NCBI GenBank assembly: GCA_022225965.2 | Contig: JAKJXP020000074.1 | Coordinates: 180,051-244,050, forward strand | Reading direction: 5' to 3' | DNA length: 64,000 bases | DNA from: Diatrype stigma | Taxonomy: Eukaryota; Ascomycota; Sordariomycetes; Xylariales; Diatrypaceae | Part shown: piece by piece, positions 38,438-49,326 of the stretch | How positions within the stretch are numbered: the stretch's first letter is position 1 | How the letters are laid out: every line of letters starts with the position of its first letter | Notes under the pieces: model-generated | Database searches by the model: none | Told to the model about the DNA's origin: nothing | What the model saw: the letters and a program-made list of their open reading frames with translations, nothing else | Position numbers and translations under genes: made by a program

Positions 38438-39124
38438 ATGGCATCTACAATACCCCCTCGACTTATTCCTCATCATCTTCTTCGCACACCAATAATCAAC
38501 ACCAGCTATGGGCAGCAGCTGCGCCCCTTCTCGAGTTCCGGACGACGACGCCAGGATTCCTCGAATAAAAACAACACTGATCCTGCAAAGTTAACGCATG
38601 TATCCGAGACGGGATCGGCCCACATGGTGTCCATATCGGATAAAGCGCCGACAAAACGAGTCGCCACCGCGGTCTGCCGCGTCCTCTTCACCGACGCCAC
38701 CGCCGTCCGCCTCATCCGCGAGAACCAGGTCCAGAAGGGGGACGTGCTGGGCGTCGCGCGGGTGGCGGGGATCATGGCGGCGAAGAGGACGCCGGACCTG
38801 ATCCCGCTGTGCCACCCGATCGCGATCACCAAGGTCGCCGTGGAGTTCTCGGTCGGCGATGGCGGAGCAGGGCCTGATGGTAGCGGCGGCAGCAGTGCTG
38901 GAGGCCCATCGGCCATAGGCATCGAGGCCACGGTTGCCTGCGACGGCAAGACCGGCGTGGAGATGGAGGCCCTCACGGCCGCCTGCACGGCCGCCCTCAC
39001 GATCTACGACATGTGCAAGGCGGTGGACAAGGGGATGAGCATCGAGGGGCTGAGGGTGGTCCTCAAGGAAGGGGGGAAGAGCGGTCGCTGGGTCGATGGA
39101 GTGCGGGAGCTTCCAACATCTTAG
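38438..39124 (+). CDS. moaC: Cyclic pyranopterin monophosphate synthase (MoaC / MOCS1B / CnxC part)
   Basis: MoaC converts the MoaA product to cyclic pyranopterin monophosphate. The domain starts at [17 protein letters not shown] and continues [32 protein letters not shown] and [20 protein letters not shown], then [12 protein letters not shown] with the catalytic Asp and Lys. A Gly/Ser-rich insert sits in the middle. From ATG 38438 the protein has 228 residues and its own presequence-like start ([18 protein letters not shown]...[10 protein letters not shown]). Alternatively the coding exon begins at 38349 after an AG acceptor and continues in frame from MoaA, giving one 726-residue protein as in Aspergillus cnxABC. 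Both reading options are intact. Confidence 0.9.
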   Translation: MASTIPPRLIPHHLLRTPIINTSYGQQLRPFSSSGRRRQDSSNKNNTDPAKLTHVSETGSAHMVSISDKAPTKRVATAVCRVLFTDATAVRLIRENQVQKGDVLGVARVAGIMAAKRTPDLIPLCHPIAITKVAVEFSVGDGGAGPDGSGGSSAGGPSAIGIEATVACDGKTGVEMEALTAACTAALTIYDMCKAVDKGMSIEGLRVVLKEGGKSGRWVDGVRELPTS

Positions 39125-40144
39125 GTCCGATTCTGGTAGGGCCGATCTCTGTACATATACCCTGTAACTAGGTACCTACCACATACCTAGGTAGGTGTGT
39201 AGCGCGCACCATCACAATTCGTACGACGCTTGCCTTGAGGCTGGCATTCACTTGAATCCGTGTTCCTTTCTTCTCTTCCTCGTAATCGGTACCGAAAATC
39301 ACACCTGCCCGGGGAACACAATCACCTTCCAGGATCCGCACGGGCTATGGAGGGGATGGGGACACTTGGTTGGGCGAGGCCCGCGATTCTGGGGTTTCGC
39401 AACCGAAGTAATGTAATGTCTCTTCTTACATCAGCAATGAAGATCCCGGGCTTCAAAAGCTGGTGAATGGGAAAGTGGGCGGGTAGGTAGGTCGTTGCCA
39501 CAGTCGGCGTAGAAAGAGAAGGTGGACTGAATACTTGACAAGATAGGGTCTGACTAGGTACCTGAAGGGATGTATCATATACGTAAGTGATGTCCACTGG
39601 TACTAGAGGACGTCTGATGGTTTATATACGATAGTACCTACACAGTCATGTTGGGCCATATTGAACTGGGGTGCCTTGTTCAGGGGGGAAGTCCCGTAGA
39701 GCTGAGCGGTATTGCACCTTCTAAGCTCAATGTTGATATGAGAGTCGGAATCAACATGTCCACGGGCACTTGAAAGATATGTACTTAGGTGGGCAGGTAC
39801 GTACTAGTAAGTGGTAGGGAAGAGGGAGGGGCGTGGGGGTAGGAGGGAAGGGGAAGGTCTCGAAAGGATGTAATCACATTTCCCATGGTAGCACGGTTGT
39901 TTATTTTGTTTAGTTCTGGTTGATTTTCTCTATCCGAAGAGCTCGCTGATAACTATGCATGTGCAGACAGACGCAGAGTCAGCCAGGGTACCATACCAAC
40001 CGCTATCTATAGCTGGTATAAAACTCCATCAGGCAAAACTAGTAGAAAATCCATCCATGCATCCATCGCAGGTGAATAGATGATATTCAATGCCTGCCTG
40101 CCTGCCTGCCTGCCTGCCCATAACCAGCATTGCAACCCAACCCA
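39125..40144. other. Intergenic region
   Basis: About 1 kb with TACCTAGGTA-type palindromes near 39170-39195 and a CCTG tetranucleotide array at 40090-40116. No gene is seen. Confidence 0.5.
40090..40116. repeat. Tetranucleotide repeat (TGCC)n
   Basis: About six copies of the tetranucleotide TGCC just downstream of the RING gene stop codon, probably in its 3' UTR. Confidence 0.8.
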
Positions 40145-41129
40145 TCACAAGAAGATGCCTACCCAGGCCGTCTTGTTGCTGACCTCCGACTCGCAGTCAT
40201 CCACCACGCAGAGGATCTTGCCTTTGGTGCCCTTAGGGTCCGGTCGGAAAGGATTGGGGATCGCAGGGGCGCGAGCTGTAGGCTTGCGGTTCTCGTAGCA
40301 TTTTCTGCAGAAGACCTGTAATCATGTTAGTATACCCGATCTTGAAGGTCATGATAGAGCGAGCAGCGGGGGATAATCTCACATGTCCGCATGCTTTCAC
40401 GGCCCAGAAGTGGTGCTCCGCCTTGTCTTTCTTCGTACGGGGCTTCTTGGCAGGCGGAGCAGCATCCTCGTCGCCATCCGGGTCGTAAGCAAGCTCCTGA
40501 TCGCAGCCGGGGCAGATGGCAATAACGTCTTCACCAGTATCTCTGGTGAAACCCTCTCTAGCGGCCTTCGGGGGTTCGTGCGTGGGTCTGGGGGCAGCAC
40601 CAGCATCTTGGTGGGCCCGAAACGCGTTGTGTCCATAGTCGAGGCGCATCCCAATATTAATGGGAAGTGGTCCTAGAGGACGCTGACGCTCGCCAACGAT
40701 AGCAAGGTCGTCAGCTGGCGCCTGCTCTCGCAGGGCCGCGTTGTTGAAAAGACCGAACATGGGGAGTTGCTGGATGAAGTTCGCAAACCGCATGAAATGG
40801 GGGCGTTCCTGTGGTTCGTCTGGGCGACGATGGTGGTGGTGGTGGTGGTGGTGATGGTGGTGGTGCCGTGAAGCTCTCTCTGAGCGAGCACGGTTGTTGA
40901 GGTTGTTTGAGTTGCTGGCTGGGTTGTGTCTGGGTGCAGGCCTAGCAGAAGGGTTTGGTTCATCGTCTGAATCAGAGATGAGATCAATGACCTGATTAAG
41001 TTGATTGCCTTGGTTTCTTTGATTCCTGGGGTTCCCTTGGTTCCCTCTAGCAGGCGAGGAATCATCGGCAGTAAGGTCCACTACCTCTGCCGGTGGATTG
41101 GGATTGGGTCTGGGTCTCCTATTGTCCAT
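40145..41129 (-). CDS. C-terminal RING finger protein with SUMO-interaction-like motifs (STUbL candidate)
   Basis: Exons are 41129-40383 and 40315-40145, giving 305 residues; the intron has a perfect TACTAAC branch site. Near the N-terminus two hydrophobic-acidic motifs, VVDLTADDSS and VIDLISDSDDE, match SUMO-interaction motifs. A run of 12 histidines follows. The C-terminus holds a RING-like zinc pattern: CPGCDQEL, a Lys-rich loop (AKKPRTKKDK), then ACGHVFCRKC, and a last pair CVVDDC. The protein ends KTAWVGIFL. SIMs plus a C-terminal RING is the architecture of SUMO-targeted ubiquitin ligases such as fission yeast Rfp1/Slx8, which act in genome stability. The assignment rests on architecture only, as the RING spacing is unusual. 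Confidence 0.8.
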
Positions 41130-41429
41130 GTTTAGCAAGTGGCTCTCGCGGCAAATTCCTTGAGAGTCGGTGATATCTCGAGACAAGGTGAATGGAGTAC
41201 AGAAGGTAAGAATAGTATCGTGTGCCACATGCTAGTCTGGCACCACTGCAAGCACCGAAGGGGACAAACGGATTGGCAGCCACTTAGAGGAAAGGTGCTA
41301 ATCGGTTTCGTGATGGAGATATGCTGGGGTTCCTATGTCACTGCCGAAGCATAGAATGCCAAGGTGCATAAAATCGGCCAGCTAGGCAACAGGGATGGAG
41401 TAACTTCAGATGAAAGACAGGGAAGGAAC

Positions 41430-41807
41430 TCACCGGAAATAGACGGGAGGTTCGTGATTTACCATAGGAGACGATCTGGGAAGCCCGCCAAAATGCTGCT
41501 GGATCGGAGGCAGTTCAATAGGGCCTTCTTCCTCGAACTCGTTCACGAATAGACTTTCCTCATCTTCCATGTCTACGATGGCATCCAGATCAGCGTACTC
41601 TGGAAACAGGTCATCTAAAATGTCGTCTCCATCCTCCTCATCATACAAAGATGAGAGCCGGTCGTTGGACGGCGAAGGTGAGAGTGGATCGGGAAGACCG
41701 TGATCCTGAGCCTCGTGATTTGCGAATGGTGAATCAGAAAGATCGGACTCCTGTTCATATACGCTGCTACCCGGACCGTCCTCGTCCTCATAGATTGACG
41801 ACGACAT
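41430..41807 (-). CDS. Acidic small protein, possibly incomplete
   Basis: The frame from ATG 41807 encodes 125 residues rich in Asp, Glu and Ser, starting MSSSIYEDEDGPGSSVYEQE and containing EEDGDDILDDLFPEYADLD. I do not recognise it. The codons just before the stop form a good donor (CCG|GTGAGT at 41433), so the coding part may continue. One option is a short exon at 41332-41284 ending in APFL; another is joining the RING gene start through an acceptor at about 41149. Composition and a plausible donor argue that it is real, but its extent is open. Confidence 0.4.
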   Translation of the reverse strand: MSSSIYEDEDGPGSSVYEQESDLSDSPFANHEAQDHGLPDPLSPSPSNDRLSSLYDEEDGDDILDDLFPEYADLDAIVDMEDEESLFVNEFEEEGPIELPPIQQHFGGLPRSSPMVNHEPPVYFR

Positions 41808-43186
41808 TGTGTGTGAAATCTAGAAGGCAAAAGCTGTATGGCCGACTTTCGCTGTTCAATGTTGACGATGACGCTAACAGCAATAGAAGGTTAAGGTCTG
41901 GAGAATATTAAAGGAACCTAAGAATAAGCCGGGGTAATAGAAAAGAACGGAAGGCGGTTCGGCTGCTTCTACCAGACGCGCTTCTATCTTCCCATTCCCG
42001 GGTGGACAGTGGGAAGAGAAATAAAATGGTAGAGTTGTATTAAGTCTAAAAGCCAGCCAGGGCCATTACGTCGTGGTTGTTGTGGAAGTAAAGCCCAAGT
42101 TGCCGCCAAACAGATGCGTACAATAGGTAGGTATGTAGGTACTTTACAGCCCTTACAATAGGCAGTTTGGTAGTGGCAATATGTTAAGAGGCAGTACTTG
42201 ATAACGGAGTATGATTGGTCGAGAGGCCAAGGCTGAAGCGGGATATCCGGTACCTATTGTACAAGCTCGGCGTATCTGAGTAATGCTAGTGCCCCTCCAT
42301 CAATTCAATACAGCAGCTAACGTGACCCTGTGTATGTAGGTGTGCACCCACAGTACCTACATACCTAGGTAGGTAGTTACAAGTACACACTTAATTTTCA
42401 TTCACTGCATGTCAGCATATTCACAGACGTGTATTATACATACAGTACACATGTACATACGTATATCAATAGCAATGTCAGGGTGTACCTATGCCACAGC
42501 AGCATGGCAATAGGAACGTTCTGTAATTACAGCATTAAGCATCTTGACTTATGCACATGAGTAGGCGCATGTAGTCAAGTAACACGATGGAACCTACACA
42601 ATACATGGGTAATAAGTGAGTAGAACCTAGACTAACTTGTAAGTAACTTATAGAAGTAGCATGTACATACATACAGGCTATCAGCTCTATCATTTGCAGG
42701 GATCATTTCAGATATCCCCTTTCTTCTGCCTAGGCATTACCCATACTCGGCATCTTGATATCTCTGGTGCTACAGCATCAAAAGCGTTTCAGAACTCAAA
42801 GTCTTGCTTGTTTGCTGCCTTAAGGCTGCAGTGTTATAATCACTGAATCAACCGAACGATCCCTGTCAAATACCTAGGTAGCTGGTCACTATAGTAGAAG
42901 AAGAGGCATCTAGAAACAACCATCCTGATGTTCACACAAATAGGATGGTATCATTTGCTATGATATTATACACCCAGATACCTCCTGAGTTTTCCAGGTC
43001 CTCACTTCGCTTTCTTTCGTGTTAATCAACCTTTATACATGCGAGATCTCCCCCGTGATATCTAGGTACTTCCAAGTTGGCCCACCTTTCCGTTCCGTTC
43101 GGCCCCGTTCCGTTTTCCTCACTTAAATAGCTAGGTAGCAGCCCCTTACTAAGGATTCCTCGAACCAGTGATGAAACGAACCAGGC
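41808..43186. other. Intergenic region
   Basis: About 1.4 kb of AT-leaning DNA with CCTAGGTAGGTAG-type repeats near 42365. No gene is seen. Confidence 0.5.
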
Positions 43187-44924
43187 CTATGCCGCCGCAG
43201 GAGGGGCCAGAACGCTGACGACCCCGTCCTTGTTGACGGCGACCAGCTTCGAGGCGCCCTCGCCCCACTTAACGCTGATGGCGGCGCCGCCGCCGACGGC
43301 CGCCCGGACCAGCTCGGACCACGACTTGGCGCTCTTGGCGTAGTGCTGGACGGTGACGCCGTCGGCGCCGGCAACGGCCAGGAACTGCTGCGAGTAGTCC
43401 CAGGCGAGCCCCCGGACGGCGCTGCCGGTGTCCAGGACCTTGACCCGGGCCGCGTCGCCGTCCTTCCGCAGGTCGATGATCGTGACCGTCGTCTGGCCCG
43501 CGGCCGCGGCTGCGAACCAGTACCCGTTCTCCGAGAACTCGATCGCCTGCACGGGCGCGCCCGGCGCCCCCAGCGAGAACGACTTGGCCTCCTCGCCCGT
43601 CTTCGCCATCAGGAGCTTGATCTCGCCCGAGCTCGTGCCGACCGCGAAAATGTGGCCGTCCGGGTGAAACGCGCAGGTCGTCAATGCTGTCGGTCTGTCA
43701 GCTTTGCTGTTTCAACAGACGTTCTCCCAGAGTAGGTACTTACCAGAGTTGGTGTAGACGCGCGTAACGCGCTGTAAGTTGACAAGGTCGTAGAATATAA
43801 AACTCTTGTCAGAACCCACAGTTGCCAACAAGTCGTGGCTTGGGTGTACCGAGAGACCAGTCACGGCGCCTGCATGATCTGAAAAGGAGGCCACCTCTTT
43901 CCCGCTATCGAAGATCTTCACTGATCCCTTGGCTGTGGCGAATATGACCTTGGCGCCGGCCCATGTAGCGCCAGTGACTGGCTCCTCGATATTCAGCTCG
44001 CGCTCTAGCTTATCCGCCTCGACCGAGTAGATGGCTACATTGCCTTCTAAGCCAGCAATCGAAGCGTATCCGCCCTGAACGGTAAGTGTCGTCGTTTGAG
44101 GGACCGGGAGGGAATTTGAGGTTCCGACTTGGAAAGATGAGACGTCTTGTGCCGTCGCCCATCCTTCGGGGACAGGTCGCTTCTTCCGGCTCTTCGATAA
44201 TCTACACTATAGTATGAGCTCAAATCTTTCGAAACTGTGTGGAATGCTTTGTGGACGTACCGTGCTTGTGTTTCATCTACCTTGGCAGCTAACTCTTCGG
44301 GCAATCCCTCAGAGTCAATGGCCATAGCATCACCATTGCTCGGGTCGCCTGCCGACACAGTGACTTTTGACAGCGCATCTCTAGCTTCGTCGCGTTCTCT
44401 CGTCAATCTAGCAATGACGCGAACCGCAGCATCATGTTGATATAGCGACGTGGCGAGCTCTTCCCGCGTGCGCGTAAGTTGCTCCTTCAGGTTGTACGTC
44501 TCGAGCGCGAGCGCGTCCCATTCGTTTTGGAAAGTCGTTAGAAGGGCGGGAATGGAGGTCAAAGTAGGTGGCCGAGGCCGGACAACACTGGACGACTTGA
44601 CAACGATGAGGTCTTCGGGGGATATGTCTTCGCCGGTAACGGGATCTTTGCCATTCTCCTCGATATACTTGTCGATCAGACGCTTCTCGAAAACGGCGCC
44701 TAGATGTTATGCATTGGTTAGCTTGGAAAGGGGACGCCAAAAGTGTTTGGTTGACGGGCGTAACAAGACGTACCTGATATCTTGGACACCACAGGCTCCT
44801 GGGGAGGTTCACCGGATACTATGTGATAAATAAGATTAGAATCGGGATAGTTACGCCAGCGATTGGTATCTTGGTAGATATGTAGCTAGATAGGCGCATG
44901 GTGATACTCACTTGCGCACAGCAT
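43187..44924 (-). CDS. prp19: Pre-mRNA-processing factor 19 (Prp19, U-box E3 ligase)
   Basis: Prp19 is the core of the NineTeen complex in the activated spliceosome and is a ubiquitin ligase. Exons are 44924-44912 (13 nt), 44818-44774, 44699-44261, 44201-43744 and 43686-43187, giving 484 residues with all phases matching. The U-box starts MLCAISGEPPQEPVVS and continues VFEKRLIDKYI, DPVTGEDIS, DLIVVK. Then follow the Prp19 helix TSIPALLTTFQNEWDALALE, a coiled coil, and a C-terminal WD40 propeller (HAGAVTGLSVHPSHDLLATV, TTCAFHPDGHIFAVG). The 13-nt first exon and a 45-nt second exon make automated models likely to miss the U-box start. It is divergent from the OHCU decarboxylase gene. Confidence 0.97.
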
Positions 44925-45641
44925 CTTGAAGAAATCTGTCGCCTCGAATGGTGGGTTTGCCAATTCAATTCAATATCTTCCTGAATAAACTGATCAAAAT
45001 GACGAGAGATATCGGGCGGTGTGGAATGGATGTTTGCTATTTGAGCGCAATGTGTGCTGCGCTGCTTCTTTTTTTGAGATTATAATATTAGGTTATTTGT
45101 GATTCGTAGATGCAACCTTTGAAGCTACGAGTTACGAGTTGAAATTTCGAAGGTCAACAAAGCTCCCCCAGCCTCGCGGCGGCGCCTTCCAACTTGCTTG
45201 GTAGACTTTAGCCTGTTGTGGCTCTAGACTCTCTGACTAGCGGGCTAGACTAGGCTGTAAACATATACATACATGTATGTATGTAGTCATATGCAAAATG
45301 ATGTAGTTAGCGTGATAAGGGCTGCATGTCAAGGTCAAGCCCCACCAACTAGGTACCTAGAGTCAAGTACCTAATAGAGCTCAACTAACAAACCATCTCC
45401 CATCCCTTCCCCTCTCCCCTCCCTATTTCCCTCCTAACGATATTTCCTTCGTTCGGGAACCGGCGATGGGCGATGCGAGACCGGAAGCTCCAGCTCGATT
45501 TCCAGCTATACTAGAAATCCAGTATCAGCTGTCTCAGCTGGGGCTTTCGTCTAGTGATTTCCATGTAAACATCTAGAGCTATCAGGCGGTTCTTTCCCAT
45601 TCACTCTTCCGTAGCAATTGTTCGCCCGTCCGATCACGAAG
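44925..45641. promoter_or_regulatory. Divergent promoter region (Prp19 / OHCU decarboxylase)
   Basis: These 717 bp separate opposed starts. They contain a TACATACATGTATGTATGTA palindrome at about 45265-45284 and a pyrimidine-rich tract near 45395-45440. The functional sites are not known. Confidence 0.45.
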
Positions 45642-46283
45642 ATGGCGTCGTCTCCGAACCTGCCGCCGATCGAATCGCTCTCTGCAGCGGCCGACAACGA
45701 CGACGGGGCCCTCAAGTCAGCCCTCGACACGCTCTTCGAGCCCTCTCCCGAGCTCCACGCCCTCGCCATCCCGTCCCTCCGGGACGAGCTCTCCGCTAGA
45801 AAGCACGATGCCACGTTCACCTATACCACACTGATCGAACACGTCGGCGGGCTCCTCTCATCCCTCGCTACATCACACAGCAGCCCCAGCCCCAACCCCA
45901 CACTCTACGCGATCCTCGGCTCGCACCCGCGGCTCGGGGCGAAGAAAGTGGACAGCGCGCAGAGCCGGGCCGAGCAGGCACAGCTCAACCCCTCTTCTTC
46001 TTCCCATTCTTCCTCCTCTGGCACCAACCTCATGGATGATAAGAAAAAAGACACGGGCGCGGACACGGACGAGCTAGCGGCGCTGAACGCCGCGTACGAG
46101 GCCCGCTTCCCGGGCCTGCGGTACGTGGTGTTCGTCAACGGGCGGGGGCGGGAGGCGATCGCCGCGGACGCGCGGGCGCGCATCGCGCGCAGCGACGCGG
46201 CAGCCGAGGAGCGCGAGATCGTGCGCGCCATGGTGGACATCGCGCTGGATCGGGCGCGGAAGCTCGGCGGCGTGATGGGTTGA
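45642..46283 (+). CDS. 2-oxo-4-hydroxy-4-carboxy-5-ureidoimidazoline (OHCU) decarboxylase, uric acid catabolism
   Basis: This enzyme converts OHCU to S-allantoin, the third step of urate breakdown after urate oxidase and HIU hydrolase. It is a single exon of 213 residues from ATG 45642. Signatures are LFEPSPELHALAIPSL, the HPRLGAKK block with the active-site region, and YEARFPGLRYVVFVNGRGRE near the end, then EEREIVRAMVDIALDRARKL. A Ser-rich low-complexity insert (about residues 113-127) breaks the core between the two halves. The C-terminus, GGVMG, is not a PTS1, unlike the peroxisomal location of this pathway in many eukaryotes. GC-rich third positions. Confidence 0.93.
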   Translation: MASSPNLPPIESLSAAADNDDGALKSALDTLFEPSPELHALAIPSLRDELSARKHDATFTYTTLIEHVGGLLSSLATSHSSPSPNPTLYAILGSHPRLGAKKVDSAQSRAEQAQLNPSSSSHSSSSGTNLMDDKKKDTGADTDELAALNAAYEARFPGLRYVVFVNGRGREAIAADARARIARSDAAAEEREIVRAMVDIALDRARKLGGVMG

Positions 46284-47250
46284 GCTATGCAGGTACTGAT
46301 TGCTAAGGTAATTAGAGTTCAAAGTAGGGTAGGAGAACCTGAAGAGGATGTAGTTATCGTTGCTACGTAACAGGGGGCATATATATGCTCACAGAACCAG
46401 GCGCTTATTTATTATTATAAATAGATGTTGAGGCATTCTTCCCCCCCCTTCCCTCTCCCCTTGCCCCCTTTCTCGCGGATTGGGGCTCGACTTCGTATAT
46501 ACCCCTTTTCCCTACAAGATGTCTAGCCCCCACCCCGCCTCCTTTAATTTGAGCAGTCAAAATCCAAATTCATATCCATGTCTGACTGGGCTACGGGGCT
46601 GAGAGCTGGCAGTTGGGCGCTTTGGTCGGCGGCGTGTCGATTCGTTCTTAAGCAATACCGTGTGTGTGCTCTGGTCTTCGTACATCAAGATATGGCCTAT
46701 CCATCCAAAGCTACAAGGAATCCATCTTTGGTCCAGGGTCGATCACGTAGCGAACTGGCCCACAAGCAAATGCACAGACAAAAGCCATAGGAGAGAGGCT
46801 TCCCCGCCACTCCAGATACTGTTCTTATAGCTCACCGTCCAGGATGGGGGATCCCAACTAAGCTATATCATGTGGCCTAACAACAGTCGAGTGATAGCTC
46901 CACGGATAAACCACTAGATAAACAGATTTCAGTTGCTTGTTTACTTGCCTGCTTGCTTCTCTCATGATCACTTGCTCGCTTGCTAAATCATGTATGGTTT
47001 TTTTGGATCCCAGCCTCCGAACCATGACCTATCCTGCCCTACCTAACCTTACCTTACCTATACTGACCTGACCTGACTTGTCCTAACCTGACTTGTCCTG
47101 ACCTGACATGGCCCAATATATCCGTCCCCCTTCCAGAGATAAGAAAGGGCTCCGTCCTTATTCCTTACCCTTTTCCATCTATGCCGGTCCCATTCCCAAA
47201 TCCCTAAGCCGAATATGTCTGATATATTTTCCGTCCCTTTCCATTCCCCA
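46284..47250. other. Intergenic region between convergent genes
   Basis: About 970 bp with homopyrimidine tracts and a CCTGACCTGACTTG-type repeat at about 47055-47110. No gene is seen. Confidence 0.5.
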
Positions 47251-49326
47251 TTAAGTAACCCAAGGAATCCCATCCAGCTCATCGAGATACTCCTCGTAGA
47301 AGTGCTCCTCATCCCCTTCTTGGCCTGTTGGGCCCTGACCTTGCCCTTCTTGCCCTAGGCCATCATTACCACCGCCACCACGACCGTGATCATCAGACGA
47401 CGGGGCTCCGCCGCCACCGCCGCCGAACAGCACCCCGAAGTCGGCATAAACGTCATCCATGTCGTCGTCCGAGAAGTCCGCGTACCGCGTTTCGAGGTCC
47501 GGCGCCGGGAACGCCAACGCGCCCTCGTCGTCGTCGTCGTCGTTATACCCTTTGTCCCCACCGTTATTGTAGTTGTAGCTGTAGCTGTAGTTGTCTCTTG
47601 CGCTATCGTCGCCATCGCCCAGCACCGGCGTGCATATGCTGCTGCTGTTCTTAGGGGGCGAGGGCGGAGGCGGGTACCTTGATGCAGTGGGCTGCTCTGG
47701 TTTTGGCGGAGATGTTTTTGTTTTTGTTGTTGGTAGGGAGGGCGAGGGCGGATGAGTGACGGGTTCGAGTCGCAGCGCGGGGGGTGCGCGGGGAGGTGGA
47801 GGTGGAAGCGGAAGCGGAAGCGGAGGAGTGGCCGTATTTAACATTGCCTTATTCTCCTGCTTACCACCAACAATTCCACCGCCGTCAACACACCCGGGTA
47901 GCGAAGAAGACCGGGGGGAAGAAAGATGCTCTGTGTGGAGAGCATGCGGCAATTTGGGGGCCAATATCGACGGCGAGGGTGACGCCATCGATCTCAAGGC
48001 AGCACCGGCACCAGCAACAGTAGTAGTATGCGGTCTCCAAGCAGTCGGCACGCCCAGGTCCCCCCCAACCACAACGCTGCCCATATGGCCGCCACCACCA
48101 CCACCACTAGGAAACCGCGCGGCACTATCCGAGGCCGTAACGACGAGCAAGCCATGCGTGAGCGCCTTATGGCGATCCGCCAGCCCGGCCAGCTGGGCGT
48201 GGCCGCGCTGGACGGCGGCCTGGCGGACGCCGATGCGCACGCGGTTCAGGATGGCGGCCTTGCGGACGAGGGCGGTCTGGTGGCCGGCGACGCGGCGGGA
48301 CCGCACGATGTGCAGGCGGCGGAGGAAGTGCGACAGCGCCGGCACTGCTGCTGCCGCTATGCCCGCCCATTCTTTCTCCTGCGCGCCTTTGCCCTGGCCT
48401 TTACTGTTGCCGTTACCACCACCACCACCGGTCTCGCGGTTCAGGATGTGAGTCGCCGGCAGCGAGTATGGCTGCGACAGCCGGCTCGTGATCAGCTGTA
48501 GTCGCAGCCGCCGCTTCTTGCACGATAGCGAGCCGGTCCCCGGCCCGTCGACGTCGTGCAGCGCCCGTAGACGCTTGGGCGGCGGCGGTAGCTGCTGGGG
48601 AAGGAGCGGGAATGGCGGTTGTAGCCGGAACGCCAGATCGGCTGGTTGTTGTTCTTGTTGGAAATTCGATGATGTTGTCGTCGCCGCTGTCGTTGAAGTC
48701 CTAAATCTCTCGCCGCTGTTGCGATCATCAGCTGGGATTAGCGCCCCTGTGAATGGGTAGTAGGTGGTGGTGGGGGTAGTGGTGGTGATCGTCGTTGTCG
48801 TCGTGCTGTATGGCGGCAGCCCGTCGGAAGATGTAGCAGCAGTCTTTTTGATAATGCCGCCGCCGTACTCGCTCGTAGGTGGTGCAGGTCTCTCATGCTG
48901 CTGCTGCTGCCGCCGCGGACTGCTGCTGTTGCCGCTACCGCTACCGCTGCCACTTCCACTATTACCACGAAGAGGAGGTTTTCGCCTCGCAAAGACGGCG
49001 GTGCTGGTGCTGTTGTCGTTCTGGATCTGCTGCTGGTGGTCCTGGGTAGGAGACGCGGGCGAGGGAGGCTCCGCAGACGACGACGACAGCTGCTGTAACT
49101 GCGACTGCGTCGGTGACGGCGTTGGGGGCGGCACTCTCCTCGCTGTCCTCGCCGAAGCGCTGGATGTCGCTTTTCGTGGTGCTGTCGGCGACGTCGGGCA
49201 CGACCTCGACCCATGCGGTGGCGGCCGCCTAGAATGGCACCTGTTCGTCGTCAGGAGCACCCGCGCAAGGTTCTGCGGGGACGACGGAGCAGACAGGGTC
49301 ATGCCGCCGCAGCAATTCAAAACCAT
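47251..49326 (-). CDS. Low-complexity protein with conserved basic helical core, function unknown
   Basis: One uninterrupted 691-codon frame from ATG 49326. The N-terminal 280 residues are Ser/Thr/Pro/Gln-rich. A central block looks folded: KRLRALHDVDGPGTGSLSCK, then KKRRLRLQLITSRLSQPYS, LPATHILNRE, and after a Gly-rich insert a basic helix with AAILNRVRIGVRQAA. The C-terminus is acidic with aromatic residues (ETRYADFSDDDMDDVYADFG, EEYLDELDGIPWV). I recall similar LITSRLSQP-type blocks in uncharacterised filamentous-fungal proteins but know no function. The combination of a basic core and an acidic end suggests a nuclear regulator, as inference only. Antisense frames of up to 237 codons across it are shadows of its repeats. 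Confidence 0.75.
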   Translation of the reverse strand: MVLNCCGGMTLSAPSSPQNLARVLLTTNRCHSRRPPPHGSRSCPTSPTAPRKATSSASARTARRVPPPTPSPTQSQLQQLSSSSAEPPSPASPTQDHQQQIQNDNSTSTAVFARRKPPLRGNSGSGSGSGSGNSSSPRRQQQQHERPAPPTSEYGGGIIKKTAATSSDGLPPYSTTTTTITTTTPTTTYYPFTGALIPADDRNSGERFRTSTTAATTTSSNFQQEQQPADLAFRLQPPFPLLPQQLPPPPKRLRALHDVDGPGTGSLSCKKRRLRLQLITSRLSQPYSLPATHILNRETGGGGGNGNSKGQGKGAQEKEWAGIAAAAVPALSHFLRRLHIVRSRRVAGHQTALVRKAAILNRVRIGVRQAAVQRGHAQLAGLADRHKALTHGLLVVTASDSAARFPSGGGGGGHMGSVVVGGDLGVPTAWRPHTTTVAGAGAALRSMASPSPSILAPKLPHALHTEHLSSPRSSSLPGCVDGGGIVGGKQENKAMLNTATPPLPLPLPPPPPRAPPALRLEPVTHPPSPSLPTTKTKTSPPKPEQPTASRYPPPPSPPKNSSSICTPVLGDGDDSARDNYSYSYNYNNGGDKGYNDDDDDEGALAFPAPDLETRYADFSDDDMDDVYADFGVLFGGGGGGAPSSDDHGRGGGGNDGLGQEGQGQGPTGQEGDEEHFYEEYLDELDGIPWVT

